From Phycisphaerae bacterium (GTDB lineage Bacteria > Planctomycetota > Phycisphaerae > Sedimentisphaerales > Anaerohalosphaeraceae), in the NCBI GenBank assembly GCA_014859965.1, contig JACZKQ010000089.1:62001-126000 (forward strand): a DNA stretch of 64,000 nucleotides, given 5' to 3'. Positions 26,820 through 35,659 of this stretch are shown one piece after another. The notes beneath the pieces are model-generated. The model searched no databases. It was not told the origin of the DNA and saw nothing but the letters and a program-made list of their open reading frames with translations. The translations under genes were made by a program, and so were the position numbers. Position 1 is the stretch's first letter; the number at the start of each line of letters is the position of its first letter.

Positions 26820-27727
26820 AAAAAATATCGCTCTTAATCGTATTCGGCTGCATATGCTTTGGCTTGTGCCCGGCCCAATCCGGCACGACGTCGCCCGCCA
26901 GGTCTGCCGTGCCCCTGAGGGACGGAACGCTGTACAGCGGTGTCGAAGGCGCAGTGCGCAAGGACCCCAACCAGAGCACGTGGTATTTCGTCGCAACGGG
27001 CGATATCACGGACGGCACAGCGACCATCCCTGCGGGTGAAGCCATTGAAATGCTGCCCTGCAGCACGCTCGACAAGATCATCGCCGCGGCCGGCCAAAAC
27101 CCGTCGATTAACGGCAAGCTTTGGGCAAGAGTGACCCGCTACTCCAATCGCAACATCCTGATGGATCAATTGCCCGGCCGTAAGTTCATCAATCGAAAGG
27201 CCAGAAATAAAGACCTGCTGGACTCCAAATTCCTCAGCGAGAATCTGGTCAATAAGAACTTTTTGTTTGCAGCCTATTTCATTCCGATGACGGATGATGC
27301 GCCCGTTGAGCCGGAACCTGGTGCGGACAAGCCGCAGGCGATAACTGTAAAGCAGCCAGGGGAAGACATCATCCCCGAGGACGTGCTTGAACAACTTAAC
27401 AGGAAGCGCGTCGTCGATTTGAAAAAGATCAAAGACATGCTCGAAAGTGAAGGCGACGTTGTTCTCGCCGACCGAATAGGATTCGTCACAATCGACAACG
27501 ATCAGAAGGTGTTCACCGTCGATGGCCTCGGGAGAAACGTCGAGGATCTGAAATTTACGCTATTGCCCTGTGAGGCTCTCGAATTCACGGAGAAGAGCCT
27601 TGTTGAAACGCCTGTGGTGCGCCAGCGGTTCCGAGTCTCGGGCATCGTGACGACCTCGGGCGGCAAGTCTTACATGCTGATTCAACGGGCGGTGCGGACC
27701 TATTCGCACGGCAATTTCGCACGGTAG
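26816..27727 (+). CDS. Secreted protein of unknown function
   Basis: I do not recognise this family. The 303-residue product begins with a lysine pair and a hydrophobic stretch (about 4-20), consistent with a signal peptide; a cysteine at about position 18 does not form a clean lipobox. The mature part looks like two similar beta-rich halves (about 30-130 and 205-300), each containing an LPC motif (MLPCSTLDK and LLPCEALEF) and an RVTRYSNRN- or RVSGIVTTSG-type strand. They are joined by a charged, Pro-rich linker and a helix. Internal duplication is therefore likely. The ATG overlaps the LOG-family stop, placing it third in the aconitase operon. Confidence 0.7.
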   Translation: MKKISLLIVFGCICFGLCPAQSGTTSPARSAVPLRDGTLYSGVEGAVRKDPNQSTWYFVATGDITDGTATIPAGEAIEMLPCSTLDKIIAAAGQNPSINGKLWARVTRYSNRNILMDQLPGRKFINRKARNKDLLDSKFLSENLVNKNFLFAAYFIPMTDDAPVEPEPGADKPQAITVKQPGEDIIPEDVLEQLNRKRVVDLKKIKDMLESEGDVVLADRIGFVTIDNDQKVFTVDGLGRNVEDLKFTLLPCEALEFTEKSLVETPVVRQRFRVSGIVTTSGGKSYMLIQRAVRTYSHGNFAR

Positions 27728-27778
27728 CCCCCGTATGAGGAGCTGCTGAAACTGCCTGGAAACCGGGCTCAGAGTAAC

Positions 27779-29077
27779 ATGCTTGACGATATACTGATCA
27801 CACATTCAGAACCCGGTTCAGCCGAAAAAATGCAGCGGCTCATGGAGGGTCATGCCATGAGCGGCTTTCTGCGCAACCGCGGCGATGTCGCCCGGCAGGT
27901 CCGCGACATCGTCGAGGAAGTCGCCCGACGGGGCAACGACGCGGTCATCGAGTTCACCGAACGCTTTGACCACGTTAGACTCACCAGCGAGGAACTTCGC
28001 ATCGGTCCGGACGAACTGACGGCCGCCCACCGCGGTCTGGACGACGCGCTGATGGCGACGCTTCGGCAGGCCATCGCGAATGTCCGGGCGTATCAGTCGG
28101 CTATTTTCATCGGCGGACGCGACGTGCCCGAGGGCATCCGGTACACGCCGCTCAAACGCGTGGGACTGTGCATTCCCGGCGCAAGCGCCCCGTTGCCCAG
28201 CACGGTTATCATGACGGCCGTTTGCGCCATCGTCGCAGGCGTCAGCGAAATAGCCGTCATTTCTCCGCCGCGGCACAACGGCACTATTCACCCGGTTATT
28301 CTTGCCGTCTGCCGTGAGTTGGGCATCGACGAAGTCTACAGGATCGGCGGTGCTCACGCGGTCGCCGCGCTTGCGTGGGGCACGCAAACCATCGCCAAGG
28401 TCGACAAGATCGTCGGGCCCGGCAATGACTACGTGCAACTCGCCAAGAAGGAGGTCTTCGGTCTCGTCGACATGGATTCCTTCGCCGGCCCGAGCGACGT
28501 CCTCATCCTCGCCGACGAAACCGCGAATGCCGCATGGGTCGCCGCCGACATGCTCAGCCAGGCCGAACACAACCCGGGCGCCGGAATCCTCGTGACACAT
28601 TCGCAGCAACTGGCGCAACGTGTGCTCGGCGAATTGGAAGGACAGGCCAAACAACTTGATCGCGCCGACGCCACGGTCGCGTGCTTAAAGGAATTCAGCG
28701 CCATCGTCGTTGTCCCGGATTTGCAGGCGGCAATCGATTTCGTCAATAACTTCGCCCCCGAACACCTGCAGATTCAATGCGGCGATCGCAGCCGGAACGT
28801 TCTGGCGAGAATCGAAAACGCAGGCGCCATCTTTGTAGGCCCCTACACGCCGGTTGCCGTCGGCGACTACTGGGCCGGGCCGAGCCACACGCTGCCGACC
28901 CGCCAGACAACCCGGCATTTCAGCGCCCTGACAAGCAACGATTTCATTAAGTCGTCGAGCATCATTGAGTATGACAAACAGAAGCTGCTTGAAAGCGCCG
29001 ACGATATCATCCGCCTGGCCATGACGGAGGGCCTTGACGCCCATGCCCGAAGCGTGAACATCCGGCGTCAGGACTAA
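27779..29077 (+). CDS. hisD: Histidinol dehydrogenase
   Basis: Zinc- and NAD-dependent enzyme that oxidises histidinol to histidine in the last two steps of the pathway. The 432-residue length is standard. Family blocks include GLCIPGASAPLPSTVIMTAVCAIVAG, a YRIGGAHAVAALAWGT segment, KIVGPGNDYVQLAKKEVFG, DSFAGPSDVLILAD, LSQAEHNPGA (metal and active-site His/Gln) and the C-terminal GPSHTLPT. No other his gene is nearby. It follows the unknown secreted gene after 51 bases and is convergent with alaS. Confidence 0.97.
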   Translation: MLDDILITHSEPGSAEKMQRLMEGHAMSGFLRNRGDVARQVRDIVEEVARRGNDAVIEFTERFDHVRLTSEELRIGPDELTAAHRGLDDALMATLRQAIANVRAYQSAIFIGGRDVPEGIRYTPLKRVGLCIPGASAPLPSTVIMTAVCAIVAGVSEIAVISPPRHNGTIHPVILAVCRELGIDEVYRIGGAHAVAALAWGTQTIAKVDKIVGPGNDYVQLAKKEVFGLVDMDSFAGPSDVLILADETANAAWVAADMLSQAEHNPGAGILVTHSQQLAQRVLGELEGQAKQLDRADATVACLKEFSAIVVVPDLQAAIDFVNNFAPEHLQIQCGDRSRNVLARIENAGAIFVGPYTPVAVGDYWAGPSHTLPTRQTTRHFSALTSNDFIKSSSIIEYDKQKLLESADDIIRLAMTEGLDAHARSVNIRRQD

Positions 29078-29078
29078 C

Positions 29079-29114
29079 GCCGCTTACCGGTATTCCGTTT
29101 TCGGTCTAAGCGGC
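29079..29114. terminator. Bidirectional terminator-like hairpin between hisD and alaS
   Basis: GCCGCTTA (29079-29086) and TAAGCGGC (29107-29114) make a perfect 8-bp stem whose loop can pair further (CCG with CGG). It lies between the convergent stops of hisD and alaS. T-runs are short on both sides, so efficiency is uncertain. Confidence 0.55.
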
Positions 29115-29125
29115 CTGCCTGTCTC

Positions 29126-31849
29126 TCACGAAAGCTTGCCTTTGATCAATTCCGCCGCCTTCGCTAGCGCCTCATCAAGTTTCGACGCGTCCTTTCCGCC
29201 GGCCTGAGCCATTTGCGGCCGCCCGCCGCCGCCGCCGCCGACTATCGGAGCGATGTCCCTGACGATGTCCCCGGCCTTGACTCCCCTGCCGACCACATCA
29301 TCCGTTACAGCCACCAGCAGCACGACCTTGTCCGGCGCTTCGGCAATACCCAGAACAATCGCCGCCGATTTGGCCTTTTTCTTGAGACTGTCGACCGCCT
29401 GCCGAACCTGCTCGATGGGACACGGCGCAATCGCCCCCACGACGACTGCCGTATCGCCGATCCTTTCGGCCTTTTCCAGCAGTTTCGCCGTCTCCCCCAT
29501 CACATCCGTTCCGCCCTTCTGTGCCGCCGATTTCAGATCTTTGACCAGCTTCTTATTGTCCTCCATAAGCCTGGCGACCCTGTCCACGATCTGTTCTGGC
29601 GGCGCCTTGAGAAGGCTCGTGAGGCTGTCGACGACTCTGTTTCGCTCCATCAGATAATCGTTGAGCCCCCGGCCGGTCAGCGCCGTGATCCGCCGCACCC
29701 CAGCCGAAACACTCTCTTCCCTGACAATGGCGAATCCGCCGATCTGCCCCGTGCCGTCGACGTGCGTGCCGCCGCAGAACTCGCGGCTGAACGCCTCTGT
29801 GATCGGGCCGGACCCTTCGGCGCCGATACCCACGACCCGGACTTCGCTGCCGTATTTTTCGGTGAACAGCGCCATGGCCCCGATCTGACGCGCCGCATCA
29901 ATCGGCATGACCGCACAGGTGACGGGAATATCCTCTGCAATCTTCTCTCGAACCAGCCGCTGAACGTCCTCCATTTGCTCGCTCGTCAGCGCCTTGGGAT
30001 ACGTAAAATCAAACCGGAGGTAATCGGCGCAGACCAGTGATCCCTGCTGCTTGACCGCATCGCCCAGAACCTCCTGGAGCGCCCACTGCAACAAGTGTGT
30101 CGCAGTGTGATTCTTCTTCGTCGATTCCCGCTGCTTGTCAACGGCGGCGTTCACCTGGTCTCCAACTGCGATCACTCCCGCTGCAACCCGGCCGCGGTGT
30201 ATGACGCAGTCGGCAATCTTCTCCGTCCCCTCGACGACGAACTCGCCTGCCGGGCCTTTGATGATGCCGCCGTCGCCGACCTGGCCGCCCGACTCGGCAT
30301 AGAAGCATGTTCGATCAAGCACCAGCCCCGCCTCCCCGGCGGGTTCGTTAATCGCCCCCTGAGTCTTGAATCCCTCGGCATCAATCCAGCCGATCACCTT
30401 GGCGGCACTCGTATTACCCTCGTACTTAAAGGAATCGTCGGTCGCCGGCAGGGCCACGCCGCTGAGGCCCGCAGCCATCGATACGCCCTTCTGCGCAGCC
30501 CGCGCACGCGCACGCTGCTCGCCCATTAGTTTGTCGAACGTCTCCACGTCCACCTTCAGCCCTCGTTCGCGGGCCATCAATTCCGTCAGATCCAGCGGAA
30601 ATCCATACGTGTCGTAAAGGCTGAACGCATCCTCGCCGCAAACGATCCCCTGACCTGAAGCCTCGGCTCTCTCGGCGGCCCTGGAGAATATCTCAAGACC
30701 CCTGTCCAGCGTGCGGCCAAAGCTGGCTTCTTCGGCCTCAATGACCGTCCTCACCAGATCGGCCCTCTCCCGCACCTCGCCGAACGCATCGCCCATCGTC
30801 CTGGCGACCACGTCGACCAGCTTATACATGAACGGCTCATGAGCATCCAGTACGCGGCCGAAACGCGCCGCCCGCCTGAGTATCCGACGCATGACGTAAC
30901 CCCGTCCGTCATTGGAAGGCGTCACGCCGTCGGCAATCGAAAACGTCAGCGAACGGAGATGGTCGGCGATGACGCGAAACGCGCTGTCCGTCCTGCTGTC
31001 GAGTTGCGAGGTGTATGGATGTCCCGTCAGGTCGGAAATCGCGCTGATGATCGGCATAAACAGGTCGGTGTCGTAATTGCTCTTTTTGTCCTGCAGCACG
31101 GCGGTTATCCGCTCCAGCCCGGCGCCCGTATCTATGTACCGGGCCCCAAGCTTTTCCAAGGTACCATCCGCCTGACGATTGAACTGGATAAACACAAGGT
31201 TCCACAATTCGATGAATCGCGCACAGCCGCTGTTCACCGCGCATTTGTGCCCCTTGACGTGCTGCATATCGCAGCGATCAGGGCCAAGGTCGATATGAAT
31301 CTCGCTGCACGGACCGCATGGACCTGTCCCCCCCATCTCCCAAAAATTGTCTTTCCTGCCGTAGTACCCCACGCGCTCCTTCGGTATACCAGCAATCTTA
31401 ATCCACAATTCGGCGGCCTCGTGGTCGGGCGGGCTGCCTTCAGCTTCGTTGCCTTCGAAGACCGTCGTCCACAGCTTGCCGGGGTCGATGCCATAGACCC
31501 TGGTCAGAAGGTCCCACGCCCATTCGATGGCCTCGGCCTTGAAATAGTCGTTGAACGACCAGTTGCCCAGCATCTCGAAAAAAGTATGATGATAGGTGTC
31601 CATCCCGACTTCTTCGAGGTCGTTGTGCTTGCCGCTGACGCGGATACATTTCTGGCTGTTGGCCGCCCGCGGCCATGCCGGACTGCGAAGCCCCAGGAAG
31701 ATATCTTTAAACTGGTTCATCCCCGCATTTGTGAACAGCAGTGTTTCGTCCCCAACCGGAACGACACTGGCGCTGGGAACGAAGGTATGCCCCCGCTCCT
31801 GGAAAAACTCGATAAACGTGCTTCGAATTTCTTTCGACGTAAACACTTT
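29126..31849 (-). CDS. alaS: Alanyl-tRNA synthetase
   Basis: Class II synthetase with an editing domain. The catalytic region starts with IRSTFIEFFQERGHTFVPSASVVP and contains LLFTNAGMNQFKD and RVSGKHNDLEEVG. The editing domain shows the metal motifs HTATHLL and FCGGTHVDGTG. The C-Ala domain, with a Gly-rich end (GGGGGGRPQMAQAGG), closes the protein. The start is taken as GTG at 31849 (907 residues), because AGAGGA sits six bases upstream and homology begins there. Two in-frame upstream starts would add up to 19 residues without family support. A TACAAT -10-like box lies about 45 bases above the GTG. Confidence 0.96.
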   Translation of the reverse strand, partial: KVFTSKEIRSTFIEFFQERGHTFVPSASVVPVGDETLLFTNAGMNQFKDIFLGLRSPAWPRAANSQKCIRVSGKHNDLEEVGMDTYHHTFFEMLGNWSFNDYFKAEAIEWAWDLLTRVYGIDPGKLWTTVFEGNEAEGSPPDHEAAELWIKIAGIPKERVGYYGRKDNFWEMGGTGPCGPCSEIHIDLGPDRCDMQHVKGHKCAVNSGCARFIELWNLVFIQFNRQADGTLEKLGARYIDTGAGLERITAVLQDKKSNYDTDLFMPIISAISDLTGHPYTSQLDSRTDSAFRVIADHLRSLTFSIADGVTPSNDGRGYVMRRILRRAARFGRVLDAHEPFMYKLVDVVARTMGDAFGEVRERADLVRTVIEAEEASFGRTLDRGLEIFSRAAERAEASGQGIVCGEDAFSLYDTYGFPLDLTELMARERGLKVDVETFDKLMGEQRARARAAQKGVSMAAGLSGVALPATDDSFKYEGNTSAAKVIGWIDAEGFKTQGAINEPAGEAGLVLDRTCFYAESGGQVGDGGIIKGPAGEFVVEGTEKIADCVIHRGRVAAGVIAVGDQVNAAVDKQRESTKKNHTATHLLQWALQEVLGDAVKQQGSLVCADYLRFDFTYPKALTSEQMEDVQRLVREKIAEDIPVTCAVMPIDAARQIGAMALFTEKYGSEVRVVGIGAEGSGPITEAFSREFCGGTHVDGTGQIGGFAIVREESVSAGVRRITALTGRGLNDYLMERNRVVDSLTSLLKAPPEQIVDRVARLMEDNKKLVKDLKSAAQKGGTDVMGETAKLLEKAERIGDTAVVVGAIAPCPIEQVRQAVDSLKKKAKSAAIVLGIAEAPDKVVLLVAVTDDVVGRGVKAGDIVRDIAPIVGGGGGGRPQMAQAGGKDASKLDEALAKAAELIKGKLS

Positions 31850-32093
31850 TTGTCCTCTTGGGAAAAACATGCCGCGGCCGTAAGAACTGAAAATTGTAGA
31901 CCGCAACTAAGCTTATTCATAACAAGGACTTGCAAAAAGCCCTTTTTTCCATCACTCTTATGTCGTCTTGACCCGCCGTTCGCTTAACTGCGATCCGCCG
32001 GGGACGCCCCACCGTCTGTCAGGCTGAAAAAGAACTTATACTTAATCTAAGACAGAAAGTCATGAAAAATCCCGCATCTTCGCTTTACGACCT

Positions 32094-32114
32094 GTTTCGC
32101 CCTTCGGGGCAAAC
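32094..32114 (-). terminator. Tetraloop hairpin after the transaldolase gene
   Basis: GTTTcGCCC and GGGCAAAC pair around a TTCG loop on the plus strand (CGAA on the transcribed minus strand), with one bulged base. It begins 11 bases after the transaldolase stop. No T-run follows, so it may be a Rho-type or stabilising 3' hairpin. Confidence 0.38.
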
Positions 32115-32125
32115 GCCGTCGTCGA

Positions 32126-33418
32126 TCAGATGTGGTGCGCCGGCTGGGTCGCCAGTACCTCGCCGACACGCTTATCCATTGCTTTCTGATCCGTGGCAAA
32201 GCTGGTAAGCCCCGCCAGGTTCATGAGGCTGTCGAGGGCGATCGTGCCGTCCGCCAGTTTGTCATGCCAGTTTGACAACTTCGGGATCTTGCCTTCGGCG
32301 GCGCTGATCGCCCGCTCCTCATCACTCCACCGTACGAACACGTCGCCGCAGCCGTGCGCGTCAAAGAAGTCGACCAGGTCGTCCGGCCCGAAAGTGTCGA
32401 GATTCTCTCTTTCCAGCGCATCGACGCACGCAATCAGTTCCGGCTGGATGTCCCACAGCGTATCGAGCCGTATGCTTGCTGTGTCGACATGGTCGTCCAC
32501 CTCGGCAATGTATTCCCGGCCTGTTCGGTCGCCGATATCCTCCATCCGCGGGCTGCTCGCGATGAACTCCTGAGCGGCCTTCGGCGGCATCGTCAAAACA
32601 TCCAGACCCGCCAGGTCGGCGATCTGCTGTCCATTCCGCAGGCTGGCGCCGATTTGTCGCGTGTACACGCCGTATCGCGTGCGAATCTGGCCCACCGCCG
32701 CCTGCGAAGCCAGCGTCGCTTTCTCCCCGACAAACCGGCCGCTGCCGAGTCCGTTGGCAGATATGAAACTGTTCAGTCTCCCCAGGAATACGTTCACAAA
32801 TGCCGGACGGGCGATGCGCACGACCACGTAGTTCTGCCTCGCCGAAAAACCCAGCGTATGGTTGATCGGCAGTCCTTCGTTCGACGCAAGTCGCGTCGCA
32901 AGCAGTCCGGCCGGCGTAAACGGCATCTTTATTATGAATCGCTCCGGGCAGAGCCGATGATACCGCCGCGCGTACGCGACCGCGCCGGTGACATCGTTGG
33001 CCAAATCGGTATGCTCTTCCACCGAAACATAGGCCTCGAACCGTTCAACCAGCCGCATCGCATGCCACGCGTTCAACATAAAGGCGAATTCCAGCCGCTT
33101 TTCCTTTTCGTTGAGGTCGCCGTGCAGCTCGAGAAGCTCCTCCATTTCCGGAATCACCGAATCATAACATCCCGTTTGAATTTCCCGGTTCAGGAGCGTA
33201 TTGTTTGTCGTCAAGGCCGAGAATTCGCGAGTCCACAATGCTTCGGCATCCTGGATACTGCCGGTATCCAGCCACACTTCGGTGCCCAACTCACGAAATT
33301 TTTGCCACAAAGTGCTGGATTTAAAAGCCAGCCTGGCTTCGTCATAACGTGGAGAAAATCCCCCCTTGAGGAATATCTCGACCTCGCGGTTCAGGTTCTC
33401 CCTTTTTCCAGTTGTCAT
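32126..33418 (-). CDS. Transaldolase-family protein
   Basis: A pentose-phosphate-type aldolase that uses a Schiff-base lysine. Lys164 in FIIKMPFTPAGLLATRLASNEGLPINHTLGFS matches the active-site context of transaldolases, and the N-terminal TEVWLDTGSIQDAEAL matches the first barrel strand with its catalytic Asp51. At 430 residues it is longer than the usual 220-380. The extra parts are at the C-terminus (about 330-430), a mainly helical region without a recognised motif. It is monocistronic, and TTGCAG/TATTGT with a 17-base spacer at 33534-33562 is a plausible promoter. Whether it acts on sedoheptulose 7-phosphate or another sugar cannot be told. Confidence 0.85.
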   Translation of the reverse strand: MTTGKRENLNREVEIFLKGGFSPRYDEARLAFKSSTLWQKFRELGTEVWLDTGSIQDAEALWTREFSALTTNNTLLNREIQTGCYDSVIPEMEELLELHGDLNEKEKRLEFAFMLNAWHAMRLVERFEAYVSVEEHTDLANDVTGAVAYARRYHRLCPERFIIKMPFTPAGLLATRLASNEGLPINHTLGFSARQNYVVVRIARPAFVNVFLGRLNSFISANGLGSGRFVGEKATLASQAAVGQIRTRYGVYTRQIGASLRNGQQIADLAGLDVLTMPPKAAQEFIASSPRMEDIGDRTGREYIAEVDDHVDTASIRLDTLWDIQPELIACVDALERENLDTFGPDDLVDFFDAHGCGDVFVRWSDEERAISAAEGKIPKLSNWHDKLADGTIALDSLMNLAGLTSFATDQKAMDKRVGEVLATQPAHHI

Positions 33419-33533
33419 CTGTCTGCCCTTTCAAAGGCCTCACTGCTTGCCCCTTTACAGGTAGCGCACCGATCCGGCTGCCCAACACTCCTGATCGGCG
33501 CAAAACGGGCAATTGCCTCGACAAAATGCGTCA

Positions 33534-33562
33534 ACAATACGGACTGTGGACCCGAACTGCAA
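33534..33562 (-). promoter_or_regulatory. Probable promoter for the transaldolase gene
   Basis: Minus-strand TTGCAG (33557-33562) and TATTGT (33534-33539) with a 17-base spacer. The -10 box matches at five of six positions, the -35 box only at its first three bases. The leader would be about 110 bases. Confidence 0.42.
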
Positions 33563-33683
33563 AAATCGCCTCCCTGCAAGGGTCGCACGCCCGGTATCCT
33601 GCCGCTGAAAACAGGCTGATATTGCCATTTACGGCTTCCGCGGGACGCAGACCGCCAGACCTGCCAAGTCTTCCCAAACTGAC

Positions 33684-33712
33684 TTGACAAAGTTCATCCT
33701 TCATGCTATAAT
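33684..33712 (+). promoter_or_regulatory. Perfect sigma70 promoter for the VTC-DUF4956-HlyD-TolC operon
   Basis: TTGACA (33684-33689), a 17-base spacer and TATAAT (33707-33712) match the consensus completely. Transcription would begin near 33719-33720, giving a leader of about 310 nt before the VTC start codon. A second TATAAT-like box around 33799 has a poor -35. Confidence 0.85.
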
Positions 33713-33719
33713 AAGTCCA

Positions 33720-34032
33720 GCATTCAGGTTTGAATATTTCGCTGGGGGGTATTCGTTAGTAACCCGGAAATGACTGGCAATTCGGCAATAGGCGCGATAT
33801 AATATGGGTAGCGCGTGAGGAATCCCGGGTGAAGACTGGACGACCCGCCTGGCATCGCCAAAGGGGCAAAGCACCAAGAAAAAGTGTAACGATCCGGGCA
33901 TAGAAAGGCTCTTTACTGTCGGATCGTTCGTGTAAGGCAACGCGAACGAATACCTGACAAGTGGCACGTGATGGCAAGGTCGCAAAGCACTCCGAAAAAT
34001 GGATTCCAGGCGGCCTTTCAAGGTCTTAGGAC
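33720..34032 (+). ncRNA. Structured 5' leader, candidate translational riboswitch
   Basis: Between the promoter and the VTC ATG lie about 313 nt with no plausible ORF and several mutually exclusive helices. AACGATCCG (33888-33896) pairs with CGGATCGTT (33920-33928). CGTTCG (33925-33930), which shares four bases with that arm, pairs instead with CGAACG (33943-33948). GCGGCCTT (34010-34017) can form an 8-bp helix with AAGGTCGC (33976-33983), or its GGCC can pair with GGTC in the downstream AAGGTC (34020-34025), the likely Shine-Dalgarno eight bases before the ATG. The 9-mer GCAAAGCAC occurs twice (33866-33874, 33982-33990) in similar surroundings, each followed by GAAAAA. GCAAAGC also occurs in c-di-GMP-I riboswitches, but the rest of that consensus is not found. 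Confidence 0.6.
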
Positions 34033-34965
34033 ATGACAGGTGATGATTCTAAAAATCCGTTAGAACAGCAGGCGATTGAGGCGGTCGCGCAGCGTCCGGC
34101 GACGCACCCCGGCAGCAGTCCGAGCGTGGTGCCGTTGCATCCCCAGAAGAGCGCCGCCGCCTCCGGCGCAAGAGCTCAGCCCAAGGCCAAAGACACCATG
34201 CTGGCCTGCCGCTATGAGCTTAAGTACCGCATCAGTGAGTCGAAGGCCCGCGCCATCGCCGAGTATGTTCGAGCCTATCTGGAGCCAGACCGCTACGCCA
34301 AACTGAGGCCCCGCGGCGAATACCCGATTACCAGTCTTTACCTTGATTCTGACGGTTTTCAACTCGCCCGGGAGACACTCGAAGGCAAGAAGAACCGATT
34401 CAAACTGCGGGTCCGCGGATACAGCGACAATCCGCAATCACCTTGCTTTTTCGAGGTTAAGCGAAGGGTTTCGAACGTTATCCTGAAAAGCCGCGCCAGG
34501 GTACAACACGAGGACATCGCCCGCATTCTCCAAACTGCGAGAATCCCTGCGGGCTATAAGACAGATGAAAAAGCTCTGAAACAGTTTTTGCTGTACGTTA
34601 ATTATCTTCAAGCACGGCCGCTGGTGCTCGTTCGTTACATGCGTGAAGCTTATGAGGGCGATTCAGACAACCGTGTCCGGATCACGTTCGACCGCCAGTT
34701 ATGCTACAATGTTACACGGGAGCCAATCGTCAAACTGAACGGCACGGGATGGCAGGACGCCCGTCTGGGCTTCGTTGTGCTCGAAGTCAAATTCACGGCA
34801 AACTATCCGGCATGGCTCAACAGGATGGTCAGAGTTTTTGACCTTAAGCAGACGTCCATGTCCAAGTATGCCTCTTCGGTAAGATTGTCTTGTGCTGCGG
34901 GGTTTTGTGCACCCCAGGCGTTTGGTATGGGTGCACCTCAATTGGCGGGATACTTAGATGGATAG
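34033..34965 (+). CDS. VTC-domain protein
   Basis: 310 residues. After about 55 low-complexity residues comes a complete VTC/CYTH-like tunnel domain: RYELKYR (60-66), the KLRVRGY strand (124-130), FFEVKRR (139-145) and the closing EVKFTANYPAWLN with FDLKQTSMSKYASSV. In yeast Vtc4 this basic tunnel polymerises polyphosphate. Bacterial VTC proteins next to DUF4956 are widespread, with uncertain function. Lys and Arg that would contact phosphate are kept. The ATG at 34033 overlaps no neighbour; an ATG at 34198 would remove the linker and cannot be excluded. The 3' end overlaps the DUF4956 gene by eight bases. Confidence 0.85.
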   Translation: MTGDDSKNPLEQQAIEAVAQRPATHPGSSPSVVPLHPQKSAAASGARAQPKAKDTMLACRYELKYRISESKARAIAEYVRAYLEPDRYAKLRPRGEYPITSLYLDSDGFQLARETLEGKKNRFKLRVRGYSDNPQSPCFFEVKRRVSNVILKSRARVQHEDIARILQTARIPAGYKTDEKALKQFLLYVNYLQARPLVLVRYMREAYEGDSDNRVRITFDRQLCYNVTREPIVKLNGTGWQDARLGFVVLEVKFTANYPAWLNRMVRVFDLKQTSMSKYASSVRLSCAAGFCAPQAFGMGAPQLAGYLDG

Positions 34966-35653
34966 ACTCTGGCAATTGCTCGATGGTAATACGTCAGGCA
35001 GTCTGTACACGCCGGATACGGTGCTGCTCTCACTGCTGCTGGCCTTTGTGTTGGGCCAGGCTCTGGCGTGGGTATATTATTTCACGCACAGCGGCCTGTC
35101 TTATTCCAAGTCGTTTGTGCAGTCGCTCATCCTGATCACTGTTGTGATCGCCATGGTGATGTCGACGATCGCCGGAAGCTTTGTGACGGCCGTCGGACTC
35201 ATGGGCGCCTTGTCGATCGTCCGGTTTCGAAACATGATCAAGGACACGCGCGACATCGCGTTCATATTCTGTGCCCTGGTCATCGGCATGGCCGCCGGCT
35301 CACAGCGCTACACCATCGCCATCCTGGGAACCATCGTGCTCAGTCTGGTTATCGTGTATTTGTATCTTACGGATTTCGGCAAGCACAAGGCCCACAACGG
35401 ATTCCTTCGGTTCAGCCTGACCGGACACATTGGTCCCCAGCATGCCATACCGCAAGTGCTGCGGCGATTCTGCCGCACCTTTACGCTGATTTCAACCCAG
35501 GACGGCGACTTCGGAAATCCCGACGTGGAATATGCCTACCAGGTGATGATCCGCAATGCCAGTCGTAATGAACAGATGCTCTCGGAACTGCAGAGTATCC
35601 AGGGGGTCAAGAACATCAGCCTGACGATGCAGGAGCAGTTGTTGGAGGTGTAG
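34958..35653 (+). CDS. DUF4956 membrane protein
   Basis: A 231-residue inner-membrane protein with about four helices (around 23-45, 50-78, 95-115 and 118-138) and a soluble C-terminal ferredoxin-like domain. The family signature GALSIVRFRNMIKDTRDIAFIFCALVIGMAAG is intact. DUF4956 proteins are regularly encoded beside VTC-domain proteins, as here with an eight-base overlap, so the two likely form one membrane complex. The function is not established. A HlyD-type adaptor follows six bases later, which suggests that in this organism the pair may feed an export route. Confidence 0.85.
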   Translation: MDRLWQLLDGNTSGSLYTPDTVLLSLLLAFVLGQALAWVYYFTHSGLSYSKSFVQSLILITVVIAMVMSTIAGSFVTAVGLMGALSIVRFRNMIKDTRDIAFIFCALVIGMAAGSQRYTIAILGTIVLSLVIVYLYLTDFGKHKAHNGFLRFSLTGHIGPQHAIPQVLRRFCRTFTLISTQDGDFGNPDVEYAYQVMIRNASRNEQMLSELQSIQGVKNISLTMQEQLLEV

Positions 35654-35659
35654 TTAAGA

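Noticed and set aside
29213-31987. Long plus-strand frames opposite alaS (275 and 382 codons)
   Set aside because: The minus strand is an unmistakable AlaRS; the plus-strand products have no family features.
33720-34032. c-di-GMP-I (GEMM) riboswitch
   Set aside because: Only the GCAAAGC core resembles it. The GAAA tetraloop/receptor pattern and the closing GGTAGC...GGGTT.CCG block are not in the right places.
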